Part shown: positions 55,181-63,615 of the stretch, piece after piece
How the letters are laid out: each line of letters begins with the position of its first letter
Numbering within the stretch: the stretch's first letter is position 1
Assembly: GCF_026788005.1 (NCBI RefSeq)
Contig: NZ_JABEPE010000002.1
Location: 310,001 to 374,000 of the forward strand
Direction of reading: 5' to 3'
Origin: Alteromonas sp. a30
Lineage (GTDB): Bacteria; Pseudomonadota; Gammaproteobacteria; Enterobacterales; Alteromonadaceae
Length of the DNA: 64,000 nucleotides
The notes under the pieces: model-generated
The model's input: the letters and a program-made list of their open reading frames with translations, nothing else
Told to the model about the DNA's origin: nothing
The model's database searches: none
Made by a program: the position numbers and the translations under genes

Positions 55181-55600
55181 CTAACGGCCTTGCCCAAGCT
55201 GGAGCACTCGACGGAACAGATTCTTCGTCGTATCAGCAACTTGAACATTAGTTTGATAACTCTTAGAAGCAGACATCATATCTGCCATTTCCTCTACTAT
55301 GTTGACGTTTGGTTTGTAGATATAACCGTTTTCGTCAGCTTGTGGATGACCCGGAGAATACTCAATTTGCAGAGGCTTTTGGCTCTCAACAACACCAAGC
55401 ACCTTTACTCCGCTTCCGACTTGGCTTTGATTGGCCTTATCTAACTCAGCAGCAAAGACAGGATGACGAGCCTTGTACGTTTGATCGTAGCTACTGCTCA
55501 CACTATTGGCGTTAGCCACATTACTTGCTGTCGCGTTTAACCTTACGTTTTCAGCATGCATACCTGTCGACGCAATACTCATTACATTAAACAGACTCAT
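55181..55600 (-). CDS. flgC: Rod protein FlgC
   Basis: The 139-residue protein begins MSLFNVMSIASTGMHAENVR, with SNVANANSVSSSYDQTYKA, and ends KPNVNIVEEMADMMSASKSY. It is a proximal rod subunit exported by the flagellar secretion system. It lies 138 bases after flgB, a larger gap than usual for this pair. Confidence 0.95.
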   Translation of the reverse strand: MSLFNVMSIASTGMHAENVRLNATASNVANANSVSSSYDQTYKARHPVFAAELDKANQSQVGSGVKVLGVVESQKPLQIEYSPGHPQADENGYIYKPNVNIVEEMADMMSASKSYQTNVQVADTTKNLFRRVLQLGQGR

Positions 55601-55738
55601 ACTCTCTGCCTCCGCTTTGACTTAATGCCTTGCATTTATTTGCAATATTGAAACTTGCTTGCAACAGTTTGCTTTTCAATTCCAAGCGGCAAATAAGCCA
55701 TCCACTGAAAAGTTAAGCAAACTATGTACCATAATTTT

Positions 55739-56146
55739 TTAGCCGCCCTGTCCACCACTGAGCGCCTTTTTGAAACCTTTAAATTTTCCATCCAGAAATT
55801 GCAGACTGGCCTGATAACGTAACCCGTTCTCTAGAAAGGTATTTCTCTCTAATTGCACTTCTACGTTGTTACCATCGCCGGTATCTGGTTGTGTCGTTTC
55901 TCGAAACTTAACTTCATTGGGGAGAATGTTCGAACTGCCTTGCAGGTGCTTTTCATTGGTTCGAGACATATGGTGGGACTGGCCATAAGTTGCACTTTGC
56001 ATTGCCGCTTTAAAATCAATGTCACGCGCCTTATAACCTGGTGTATTTGCATTGGCTAAGTTGCCAGCAATAATTTCCATACGATCATTTCGAAGGTTTA
56101 CTGCTTTATGCTGAAAAGCAGTTAAGCGGTCTAAACTTATCGCCAT
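55739..56146 (-). CDS. flgB: Rod protein FlgB
   Basis: The 135-residue protein has FQHKAVNLRNDRMEIIAGNL and ANANTPGYKARDIDFKAAM at its start and ERNTFLENGLRYQASLQFLD near its end, as in FlgB proteins. It is the most proximal rod subunit. A sigma54 promoter lies 43 bases upstream of the ATG. Confidence 0.95.
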   Translation of the reverse strand: MAISLDRLTAFQHKAVNLRNDRMEIIAGNLANANTPGYKARDIDFKAAMQSATYGQSHHMSRTNEKHLQGSSNILPNEVKFRETTQPDTGDGNNVEVQLERNTFLENGLRYQASLQFLDGKFKGFKKALSGGQGG

Positions 56147-56188
56147 TGCAATTCTCCCGTGTCAAAAAACTAATCTCAGGATTGATAA

Positions 56189-56204
56189 AGCAAACTTAAT
56201 GCCA
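56189..56204 (-). promoter_or_regulatory. sigma54 promoter of the flgB operon
   Basis: Minus-strand TGGCATTAAGTTTGCT matches TGGCAC-N5-TTGCW closely, with GG and GC 10 bases apart. The predicted start is near 56177, about 30 bases before the flgB ATG. Confidence 0.88.
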
Positions 56205-56324
56205 AAAATAAAATTACAAATAAATGATTGATTTTAAAGGCTTTAATTAGGTCAAAATAAGTAAACGGGAAAGAAATGAGGAGAGAAAGGTGAAGTAAAG
56301 GTGTTTGCTGACACCTCTACCTAA

Positions 56325-57155
56325 TTATTTTTTGATGTAGTATAACCCTGTGGGACGACGCTCTAATTCAAAGTCATCAGACAACCCCGCCATAGACTCA
56401 GAAGCGCCTAAAAATAAAGCACCACCTTGATTTAATGACGAAGCAACTTTACTCAAAATTCGGGATTTCATTTCTGCGGAAAAATAAATCAGGACATTTC
56501 GGCAAAAAACCACATCGAATTTACCGAGCATCGAGAAGGAATCTAATAAATTAAGCGAGCGAAATTGAACCATACTTTTTATTTCGTTCTTCACTGTTAA
56601 CACGCCCTGCCCCATATCGTCAAAAAACTGACGTCGACGTTCCTCTGACAATCCGCGAGAAAGCGACAGGTTGTCATAACGTCCTTCGCGACAACGCTCT
56701 AACATCTCCGACGAAATATCTGTGCCCAAAATCTGAACACCTGCGCGAAATGACCCGGGGTAACGTCGCGAAAACTCTTTAATTGTCATTGCCACCGAAT
56801 ATGGTTCTTGCCCCGAGGAGCACGCTGCACACCATATCTTAAGCGGAGAAGGTTGAGATTTATAATCTGGCAAAATAGTGTCTGACAGTAATTGAAATGG
56901 ATAACTATCTCTAAACCATAAGGTTTCATTTGTCGTCATTGCATCAATGACTTCGTCCACTAATCCCCTACAAGTTTCGTTGACGACTTCATCAACAACC
57001 TCTGACAGTTGTTGATAACCATGTTTACGCATGAGCGGAGATAAGCGACTACGCACCAAATACTGTTTATTGTCGCCAAGCACGATACCACACCGACGCT
57101 CCAGAAAATGTCTGAAACGAAGATAATCGTCATCATGAATTTGCTTATCCGGCAC
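56325..57155 (-). CDS. cheR: Chemotaxis protein methyltransferase CheR
   Basis: The 276-residue enzyme methylates glutamates of chemoreceptors using SAM. The N-terminal helical domain (FRHFLERRCGIVLGDNKQYL) is followed by the SAM-binding WCAACSSGQEPYSVAMTIKE and FDVVFCRNVLIYFSAEMKSR. It stands between cheV and flgB, the usual polar-flagellate order. Confidence 0.95.
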   Translation of the reverse strand: MPDKQIHDDDYLRFRHFLERRCGIVLGDNKQYLVRSRLSPLMRKHGYQQLSEVVDEVVNETCRGLVDEVIDAMTTNETLWFRDSYPFQLLSDTILPDYKSQPSPLKIWCAACSSGQEPYSVAMTIKEFSRRYPGSFRAGVQILGTDISSEMLERCREGRYDNLSLSRGLSEERRRQFFDDMGQGVLTVKNEIKSMVQFRSLNLLDSFSMLGKFDVVFCRNVLIYFSAEMKSRILSKVASSLNQGGALFLGASESMAGLSDDFELERRPTGLYYIKK

Positions 57156-57318
57156 TATGTCTTTTTCCTGTAGGCAATTGATAACCGTTTTAAACCAATG
57201 TAAACGGACTCATATAGTTATATGAAAGCCCGATTAACTTCCCACTACTTTACTCTACTTTTCTCATTATGGAGAGTGGAATAAAAAGAACTTTGTTAGC
57301 GATTAAATAGAAGGAGAC

Positions 57319-58242
57319 CTAATCAGTCTCCATCCATTTTTGCACTGAGGTTGCTAACTCATCTGGGTGGAACTTGGCAATAAAGTCATCGGCACCCACT
57401 TTTTGAACCATCGCTTGGTTAAATACCCCGCTCAATGAGGTATGAAGAATAACATGCAGCTTGGCAAGCTCAGGTGTACTTTTTATCTCGGCTGTTAAGG
57501 TGTAACCATCCATCTCTGGCATTTCAATGTCAGACACGAGTACCGCTACTCTATCTGTTACATCTCCAGTTTCAGAAGCAATCTCTTTTAATTTGATAAG
57601 CGCTTCTCTGCCGTCTTTTGCCACCTCAATATTGAGTCCTAAACTCGATAAAGCCTTTTTCACTTGGCTTCTAGCAACAGATGAGTCGTCGGCAATAAAG
57701 ATGATTTTTCCTTTCGGATTTTCCACTTTAACATTGTTCGCAAACTCGTCACTTACTTCTGCATTTGCGGGGGAAATTTCGTTTAAGATCTTTTCAACAT
57801 CAAGAATTTCGATCAGTTCTTTATCCACTTCCGTTACAGCGGTTAAATAACTGGCTTTCCCAGTGCCTTCAGGGGGCGGCATAATCGCTTCCCAGTTGAT
57901 ATTAATAATACGCTCAACAGAGGCAACCAGAAAGCCCTGCACCGTCCTATTGTACTCAGCAATAATAATGAAAGAATTGGTGACGTCTTCAATTTTACGC
58001 CCCCCCATTGCTAAGCTTAAATCAATTACAGAAATAGTCTGACCACGGATATGCGCCACACCACGAATTAACGAGTTCGATTTAGGAATAGATGTCAAAG
58101 GAGGGCATTGAAGTACTTCCCTTACTTTAAAGACATTAATTCCAAAACGTTGTTTCCCAGGTAACTTGAACAACAATAATTCAAGCCTGTTTTGACCAAC
58201 TAATTGCGTCCGTTGGTTCACAGAGTCTAATATTCCAGCCAT
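57319..58242 (-). CDS. cheV: Chemotaxis coupling-response protein CheV
   Basis: The CheW-like domain (NRLELLLFKLPGKQRFGINV, VAHIRGQTISVIDLS) is followed by a receiver domain with the phosphorylatable Asp in VLVSDIEMPEMDGYTLTAEI and Lys in KVGADDFIAKF. It couples receptors to CheA and adapts by phosphorylation. I set the start at ATG 58242 (MAGILDSVNQRTQLVGQN), preceded by GAGGA; the frame to 58263 adds 7 residues. Confidence 0.94.
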   Translation of the reverse strand: MAGILDSVNQRTQLVGQNRLELLLFKLPGKQRFGINVFKVREVLQCPPLTSIPKSNSLIRGVAHIRGQTISVIDLSLAMGGRKIEDVTNSFIIIAEYNRTVQGFLVASVERIININWEAIMPPPEGTGKASYLTAVTEVDKELIEILDVEKILNEISPANAEVSDEFANNVKVENPKGKIIFIADDSSVARSQVKKALSSLGLNIEVAKDGREALIKLKEIASETGDVTDRVAVLVSDIEMPEMDGYTLTAEIKSTPELAKLHVILHTSLSGVFNQAMVQKVGADDFIAKFHPDELATSVQKWMETD

Positions 58243-58265
58243 AAAATCCTCAGTTAGAGTCAAAC

Positions 58266-58281
58266 AGGCACAGAACTTGCG
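58266..58281 (+). promoter_or_regulatory. Candidate sigma54 promoter of flgA
   Basis: AGGCACAGAACTTGCG has GG and GC 10 bases apart and matches TGGCAC-N5-TTGCW except at its first and last bases. It lies about 105 bases before the flgA ATG and is divergent from cheV. Confidence 0.55.
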
Positions 58282-58387
58282 ATACCCACCTTAACTAACG
58301 CTAAGAGGTTGAAGACTGCCTGAAAGTTGACGATCTCTTTATTTTGTAAAATATGCCTTCTTCAAAGCATAGCCAAATTGACTGCAA

Positions 58388-59101
58388 GTGAACATGAAAA
58401 ATACATCTGAGATACTAAAAAGATTAAAATTTCCCGTATTCTTGCTAGGTATTAGCACGTCTTTCGTTTCAGTTGCGCAGCAAAATTCGGCGCATCACCA
58501 AGTAACAGAGGCTGCTGAACAATATGTGCTTAGTAATATATCGCCCGGTCCTGACTCAACATTAACCGTGAAAGCGAAAGAAATTGATCAAAGAATTCAA
58601 GTGCCACATTGCCCGTTGCCACTTGAAACGTCAAGCTCGGGCTCGTTTCATCAACGTAATGTTACTGTGAAAGTTAATTGCCCAAGCAATGATTGGTTTA
58701 TTTACTTAGTTGTCACTGTGGAAGAAATGCAACCCGTTGTCGTACCAAGCTCAGCTTTGTCACCCGGCAGCATTTTGACATCTGCAAACCTAGAAGTGGT
58801 TGATATAGAGAGAAGTCGCCTACGTGGCACAACCTTCAGAAAAGAAGAGGATTTGATTGGCGCTCGATTAAAAAGGCGCAGTCGCCCCGGCTATCCTATT
58901 AGCCCAAACATGTTGTGTTTTGTTTGCAAAGGCGATGCAGTAACAATTGTTGCGGAAGTGGAAGGGATGCAGATTAAAGCCACTGGCATGGCTGAGCAAG
59001 ATGGAAATATAGGAGACACTATTTTGATCCGTAACAAGCGTTCCAAAAAGCGGATTAGTGCAAGAGTGGTTAGTGTTAACCAAGTTGTCGTGAGCATTTA
59101 A
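58388..59101 (+). CDS. flgA: P-ring assembly chaperone FlgA
   Basis: The 237-residue protein has a signal segment (FPVFLLGISTSFVSVAQ) and a C-terminal SAF-type domain with VVPSSALSPGSILTSANLEV, IGARLKRRSRPGYPISPNML and NIGDTILIRNKRSKKRISAR. It helps FlgI assemble in the periplasm. It is divergent from cheV. Met1 or Met3 may be the start. Confidence 0.92.
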   Translation: MNMKNTSEILKRLKFPVFLLGISTSFVSVAQQNSAHHQVTEAAEQYVLSNISPGPDSTLTVKAKEIDQRIQVPHCPLPLETSSSGSFHQRNVTVKVNCPSNDWFIYLVVTVEEMQPVVVPSSALSPGSILTSANLEVVDIERSRLRGTTFRKEEDLIGARLKRRSRPGYPISPNMLCFVCKGDAVTIVAEVEGMQIKATGMAEQDGNIGDTILIRNKRSKKRISARVVSVNQVVVSI

Positions 59102-59309
59102 GTACATAAAGTATTCAAATTTCATACCTAATTACAGGTTGATATAAAGCAATTCATGTGTGGTTAAGGCCAATAAAAATATGGCTTTTTACAAGATTTT
59201 ACTACTATTCGGGCGAGGCTTTCGCTACACTTATTAACTGATCTTTATAACAAAGATTATTGGGATCGAAAAAATCATCCCCAAAACGATAAAAAATGGT
59301 TATTTTCTC

Positions 59310-59336
59310 TAAAGAGCGCGGTGAATCAGCCGATAT
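59310..59336 (+). promoter_or_regulatory. sigma28 promoter of flgM
   Basis: TAAA (59310-59313), 15 bases, GCCGATAT (59329-59336) matches the FliA consensus TAAA-N15-GCCGATAA at all but the last base. It lies 35 bases before the flgM ATG and lets FliA drive its own anti-sigma factor. Confidence 0.88.
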
Positions 59337-59371
59337 AGAAGAAGAGGATAATCAAGTGGTGGGAAATAGTT

Positions 59372-59701
59372 ATGGCTATCAATAACATAGGTAACAGTGG
59401 CCCCAAGCCGCAGTTGGAGAGTCAAAAGCTCAACCAACAGCAACAGGCTCAAGCCGCAGGTGATCAGAAGCAAGCACAAGCTGCTGCCTCTGCACCAAAG
59501 CAAGACTCTGTCTCGCTTACACAATCTGCCCAGCAAATATCTCAGGTTCAAAAGAAAGGGTCTGATGCCCCGGTGAATTCCGAAAAGGTCGACAAATTGA
59601 AAAAGGCGGTCCAAAACGGTGAATACAAAGTGAATGCTGAGGTTTTAGCAAGCAAGATTGCAAAAGCAGAATCAGAATTATTTGGTCTTTCTAAAGGTTA
59701 A
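59372..59701 (+). CDS. flgM: Anti-sigma28 factor FlgM
   Basis: The 109-residue protein is disordered and Gln/Ala-rich at the N-terminus (QQQQAQAAGDQKQAQ) and has the FlgM helix region KVDKLKKAVQNGEYKVNAEV with LASKIAKAESELFG. It holds FliA until the hook is complete and is then exported. It sits 14 bases before flgN. Confidence 0.92.
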   Translation: MAINNIGNSGPKPQLESQKLNQQQQAQAAGDQKQAQAAASAPKQDSVSLTQSAQQISQVQKKGSDAPVNSEKVDKLKKAVQNGEYKVNAEVLASKIAKAESELFGLSKG

Positions 59702-59715
59702 GGGTGATTTAAAGT

Positions 59716-60132
59716 ATGTCGTTAAGTGAAGCGCTTAAACAACAAATCACCCTACTTAGCCAATTAAAGCAATTATTGGATAATGAGTTACAGCTCATTA
59801 CGGCTCGCGACGCAGAAGCGTTACTTAAGCTTGTCGAAAATAAACAAACAACATTAGATGACATTCAACAGCAGGATCAGGTTATCTCTTCTCTGTATGA
59901 CGCAAATGCGCAGTACCCAGAAGAAGTTGAAACCTTGTTTGCACAGGCAAAGCAGCTGCTTGAAGAATGTAAATATGGCACCAAGGTCAACGCTAAAGCA
60001 GTTGAGCAAGGTCAACTTCGCCTTGAGCATCTAAGAAAATTGCTGATTGAAGTTAGAAGTAAAGAATCAATGACTTACGATAAAACAGGCAGAGCACAAG
60101 GGGGAACTAAACTCGGGGGTGTCAAAGCCTAA
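59716..60132 (+). CDS. flgN: Flagellar export chaperone FlgN
   Basis: The 138-residue helical protein (LLSQLKQLLDNELQLITARD, LLKLVENKQTTLDDIQQQDQ) matches FlgN, which escorts FlgK and FlgL to the export gate. It follows flgM in the same transcript. The C-terminus (YDKTGRAQGGTKLG) is typical. Confidence 0.9.
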   Translation: MSLSEALKQQITLLSQLKQLLDNELQLITARDAEALLKLVENKQTTLDDIQQQDQVISSLYDANAQYPEEVETLFAQAKQLLEECKYGTKVNAKAVEQGQLRLEHLRKLLIEVRSKESMTYDKTGRAQGGTKLGGVKA

Positions 60133-60236
60133 CAACACATTCCATTTCTAAACTCTTCTATCCATCTTCCCCCCAGCAATATTATTTTTACTTCCCTGTT
60201 TTTAAAATCCGTTGTAATTGCTTAATTAATGCAAAC

Positions 60237-60250
60237 ACGCCCTAAGGCGT
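60237..60250 (-). terminator. Possible short terminator after flgP
   Basis: ACGCC (60237-60241) and GGCGT (60246-60250) form a short stem with a 4-base loop just after the flgP stop. The following T-run on the minus strand is poor, so this is tentative. Confidence 0.35.
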
Positions 60251-60254
60251 AACG

Positions 60255-60716
60255 CTAGAAATAGTGAACATCTTTAATACGCTTTGGACGAGCGGTAGAA
60301 ATATAAATGTCGTAAACCTTTTTGAAATCTAAGCTGAGTTCAGTTGCATAGGTATCTTCACCGACAGGATAAGTTTTAACAACTTCTGCACCGCGGATAA
60401 TACCTTGCACCGATGATTTCAACTGCGTGTTAGTTAACACGAACTGCTCTAAAGATTGATTACCACCAATTTTCTGACCATAGACTTGCTCAGTTAACTC
60501 TCGGTATGCATCTAACTTAGAAGCCTTGATTGCCAATAACATCTTTGTTGAATCGGTTGCGCCGGGTTGAGCTGAAATAGGTGCGTATCCTACTGCTTTA
60601 ATCACGGGATAACTGCTAGGTTGCACGTATTCCCACTCAACTTGCTTTTCAAACACGCTACTACATGCCGACAATCCAAATAAACCAGCAAACGCGATTC
60701 CTATTTTGGCATTCAT
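60255..60716 (-). CDS. flgP: FlgP-like outer-membrane lipoprotein (LPP20 family)
   Basis: The 153-residue protein has a lipobox (FGLSAC) and the FlgP pattern YAPISAQPGATDSTKMLLAI, KLDAYRELTEQVYG and YATELSLDFKKVYDIYIS. FlgP builds the basal disk or outer-membrane ring of polar flagella in Vibrio and Campylobacter. Here it is monocistronic and faces flgN. No flgO homologue is next to it. Confidence 0.88.
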   Translation of the reverse strand: MNAKIGIAFAGLFGLSACSSVFEKQVEWEYVQPSSYPVIKAVGYAPISAQPGATDSTKMLLAIKASKLDAYRELTEQVYGQKIGGNQSLEQFVLTNTQLKSSVQGIIRGAEVVKTYPVGEDTYATELSLDFKKVYDIYISTARPKRIKDVHYF

Positions 60717-60957
60717 AATGCACCTCTAGAGTAAAGATGAGTTGATCGTCAACTTACAAGCAACTCTGAAATTAATGCTCATCGTTATACCCAGCTTACA
60801 TACAATATTCATGCCTTAATTTAAAATAAAACAAACGGTACAGAAAATGCATAGCAAATACATAATACCCAATCAGTAATGAGCTGTTGTTAAATAACAG
60901 CATGAAACGATTGATCATCAATGAGTAGTACAGCCTTGATAATTCTGGATATGTGTT

Positions 60958-62118
60958 ATGAATAAATTCTTCAATTATGTTGTATTGGCAGCGCTAGTGA
61001 GTTTTAGTCACAGCGCAAGCGCAATTTGGTTTGAAGCTACGGGACAAGCCGTCATCAATAATGGTAATAAGCCCCTCGCAAGACAGGAAGCAACGCAAGA
61101 GGCGATCAAACAAGCGTTGCTGTTTTCCGGCGCATCAGTAACCAGCGTACAACGTATGGCTCAAGGCTTATTGCAAGATGATCGCTTTGAAGTAAGAGCG
61201 TCAGGGGAGGTGTCAAACATTGAATTAATTAACGAAACCTATAATGGCGACATTGTTACCGTTTCAATTCGTGCGGATATTTTCCCTCAAGACACCCAAT
61301 GTCTAGCAGCGGACTACAAAAAGAACATCGTCACCGCATGGTTGCCCATGTCTAACCGTCACCAAGCGACCATTGGCAACATTTTTGATATTGGCAAACC
61401 TATGGCTGGCGTTATAAAGGAATCCTTTAATAGGTATGCTCGTTACTCCCATATTAACCACGTAGAACCGTTTTACTTTTCGCCCAACATGCCAGATATT
61501 GAACGTAAAGCCATGGATATGGCACGCAAGAAGCAAGCCCAGTTTGTTTTATTAAACGAAATTGAAAACCTCAGCGTAGATATACCTGAAGATAAATATG
61601 TCGATTATTTGACGTTCTGGGACAATGAGTCTGCTGTGCGAAATATTGCCATTCATACAAAATTAATTGATGGCGCGACAGGAGAGTTGCTCATGGATAA
61701 TGTTTTTCGTGGCGAAGCCGAATGGCCTTTTGATCGTTTTGAAACACTGGATGTAAACAGCGGCAAACTCTGGCGTTCTAATTTTGGCGCAGGAATAAAA
61801 CGCGTAGTACAAAATATAGTACAAGAAGTTGATGAAAGGCTCAGTTGCCTACCCGCCTACGGAAGAATCATTCAAGTGAGTAACAACCAGTTGTCGGCCA
61901 ATATGGGCTCAGCACAAGGCGTAAAGCAAGGCGATCAACTTAAGATTTTCCAAATGAGACAATTCTTCAATGTGGATGGCTCACCACATTATCAATATGA
62001 GATTCACCCAACAACAGTACAGGTCGCACGCGTATTTCATGACCATGCTATATTGCGTCCTGTTGGCGCTGTACCACTGGCCAATATTCAGCCAAATGAC
62101 TTCGTCGTCAGACAGTAA
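60958..62118 (+). CDS. flgT: H-ring protein FlgT
   Basis: The 386-residue protein has a signal peptide (MNKFFNYVVLAALVSFSHSA) and IWFEATGQAVINNGNKPLAR, then QEAIKQALLFSGASVTSVQ, the FlgT N-terminal domain. Middle and C-terminal domains (NAHLI-type barrel, GDQLKIFQMRQFFNVDG) follow. FlgT stabilises the H ring around the polar flagellum. A 14-base hairpin lies after the stop, next to the tRNA. Confidence 0.9.
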   Translation: MNKFFNYVVLAALVSFSHSASAIWFEATGQAVINNGNKPLARQEATQEAIKQALLFSGASVTSVQRMAQGLLQDDRFEVRASGEVSNIELINETYNGDIVTVSIRADIFPQDTQCLAADYKKNIVTAWLPMSNRHQATIGNIFDIGKPMAGVIKESFNRYARYSHINHVEPFYFSPNMPDIERKAMDMARKKQAQFVLLNEIENLSVDIPEDKYVDYLTFWDNESAVRNIAIHTKLIDGATGELLMDNVFRGEAEWPFDRFETLDVNSGKLWRSNFGAGIKRVVQNIVQEVDERLSCLPAYGRIIQVSNNQLSANMGSAQGVKQGDQLKIFQMRQFFNVDGSPHYQYEIHPTTVQVARVFHDHAILRPVGAVPLANIQPNDFVVRQ

Positions 62119-62170
62119 CACTTTGATAATCTTCACCAATACGTATAATGCTGCTGCAATCGGCAGCATT

Positions 62171-62246
62171 GTCCCCATAGTTTAACTGGATAAAACAAGA
62201 GCCTCCTAAGCTTTAGATCTGCGTTCGAGTCGCGGTGGGGACGCCA
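62171..62246 (+). tRNA. tRNA-Arg (anticodon CCU)
   Basis: The 7-bp acceptor stem GTCCCCA (62171-62177) pairs with TGGGGAC (62236-62242). The D-arm GTTT/AAAC, the anticodon loop CTCCTAA with CCU reading AGG codons, and a T-arm with TTCGAGT fit. The CCA end is encoded at 62244-62246. A 7-bp stem AATGCTG/CAGCATT (62147-62153, 62164-62170) abuts its 5' end. Confidence 0.93.
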
Positions 62247-62406
62247 TGAATATCATGGCATTTGTGGTAAATAATCACTAACTAATTTTATTCTTTGCCC
62301 AAACGGTGCCTTAGTTGTGCCTTGCCCTATATTTTCTATACAAACTTATACCCTATTCCCATGAATGATCTGAACCATTAAAACTGGACTCTTATATCAC
62401 GCTACG

Positions 62407-63615
62407 CTAAATACTCGTCTCCGGTTCTGTTGAAGGCGATGGTTCGCTTTCCATTGACGAATTAAACATCCAAGCCAAAGAAAGCATAAATCCAATACAT
62501 GCCACTGCTGCAAATGATGCGAGCGTTAAATTCACATCGTTGGCAAAAGAAACGATGAACACAGCGATACTCGCAAAACATGCATTAGAAATATATCTCA
62601 CAGAAGCCAATCGCCCTTTAATCTCACTCGGCGCAATACGCTGCTGAGCCGACATCCAAGTCACCGTCGAAACGGTAGTGAGAATGCCAAAGGCAAAAGT
62701 GAATAGCATGATTAACCACACACTCCAATTCAATGCGTACCCGACAAAAACAGACATCACCATTGCCATAGATAGCGTTGTTAGCCATAAACGCTGTCGC
62801 CCATCAAATTGTCGTTTGGCGATAAAGATGCCACCAAGAATCGCTCCCGCAGCAAACGCCCCATCAATAAAGGTTAACCAACGAGGAAGGTTATCAAAAT
62901 TGTGTTTTACCGCGGGAGCTAACAATAAGTTAAACAAACCCAACACCATAAAATCGAGGGTTGCGACTAAATATAAATACACAGCATGATGATGAGTACG
63001 TAAAAACTGCAACGCTTCTTTCCAACTCCCTTTGGATTGATTTTCAGCTTTTCCTTTCTGAACCTGAATACGTTTATGCTTGAGCGTAGCTAACCCATAA
63101 AAAATAAGCGCTCCTAAGTACCCCCAGAAAACTGCATAAATCGTCCAGACCGACTCAAATAACTCCAACAACAGACCCGCTAATCCCATACCGATGATTT
63201 GACCAGATTGTAGTGCCATAGAAATATAAGCGTTGAGTTTTTCCAACTTACTCTTTTCTACCAGCTCTGGCGTTAACACAAATACAGAGTTACGAATAAA
63301 AGGACGGAATAGATTGAGGCAGATGGCAATTTGGATCAGAATGACAGTGTTAAGATCCCCAGTGAGAAGAAAAGGCGCACCTAGCACTAATGAGCTGGCA
63401 AAGGTAGCAGTTAACAAGACCTTAGATGGACCTATCTTATCTACCAACGACCCCGCCAGACCTTGTAAAAACAAGCCAATGAAAAACTCACTCGCAAATA
63501 CAAACGCAAACGCCCATAAGCTTTCACTTTGTTCGTACAGCAGCATACCAATAGCAAGTGTAAAGATTCCCCGAGCGATATTTATCGAGAATTCACTCAT
63601 TACCAACCAAGGCAC
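62407..63615 (-). CDS. Major facilitator superfamily transporter
   Basis: The 402-residue protein has about 12 hydrophobic segments (INIARGIFTLAIGMLLY, LIMLFTFAFGILTTVSTV, NLTLASFAAVACIGFMLSLA) and the loop SLVDKIGPSKVLL typical of MFS exporters of the EntS type. The start is GTG 63615 overlapping the stop of the next gene, or ATG 63600. It lies directly downstream of an ATP-grasp gene, so it may export that enzyme's product. Confidence 0.82.
   Translation of the reverse strand: MPWLVMSEFSINIARGIFTLAIGMLLYEQSESLWAFAFVFASEFFIGLFLQGLAGSLVDKIGPSKVLLTATFASSLVLGAPFLLTGDLNTVILIQIAICLNLFRPFIRNSVFVLTPELVEKSKLEKLNAYISMALQSGQIIGMGLAGLLLELFESVWTIYAVFWGYLGALIFYGLATLKHKRIQVQKGKAENQSKGSWKEALQFLRTHHHAVYLYLVATLDFMVLGLFNLLLAPAVKHNFDNLPRWLTFIDGAFAAGAILGGIFIAKRQFDGRQRLWLTTLSMAMVMSVFVGYALNWSVWLIMLFTFAFGILTTVSTVTWMSAQQRIAPSEIKGRLASVRYISNACFASIAVFIVSFANDVNLTLASFAAVACIGFMLSLAWMFNSSMESEPSPSTEPETSI

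Noticed and set aside
62147-62300. Prophage or island attachment at tRNA-Arg
   Set aside because: No integrase, no direct repeat of the tRNA 3' end and no mobile genes are seen; the following gene is an MFS transporter.
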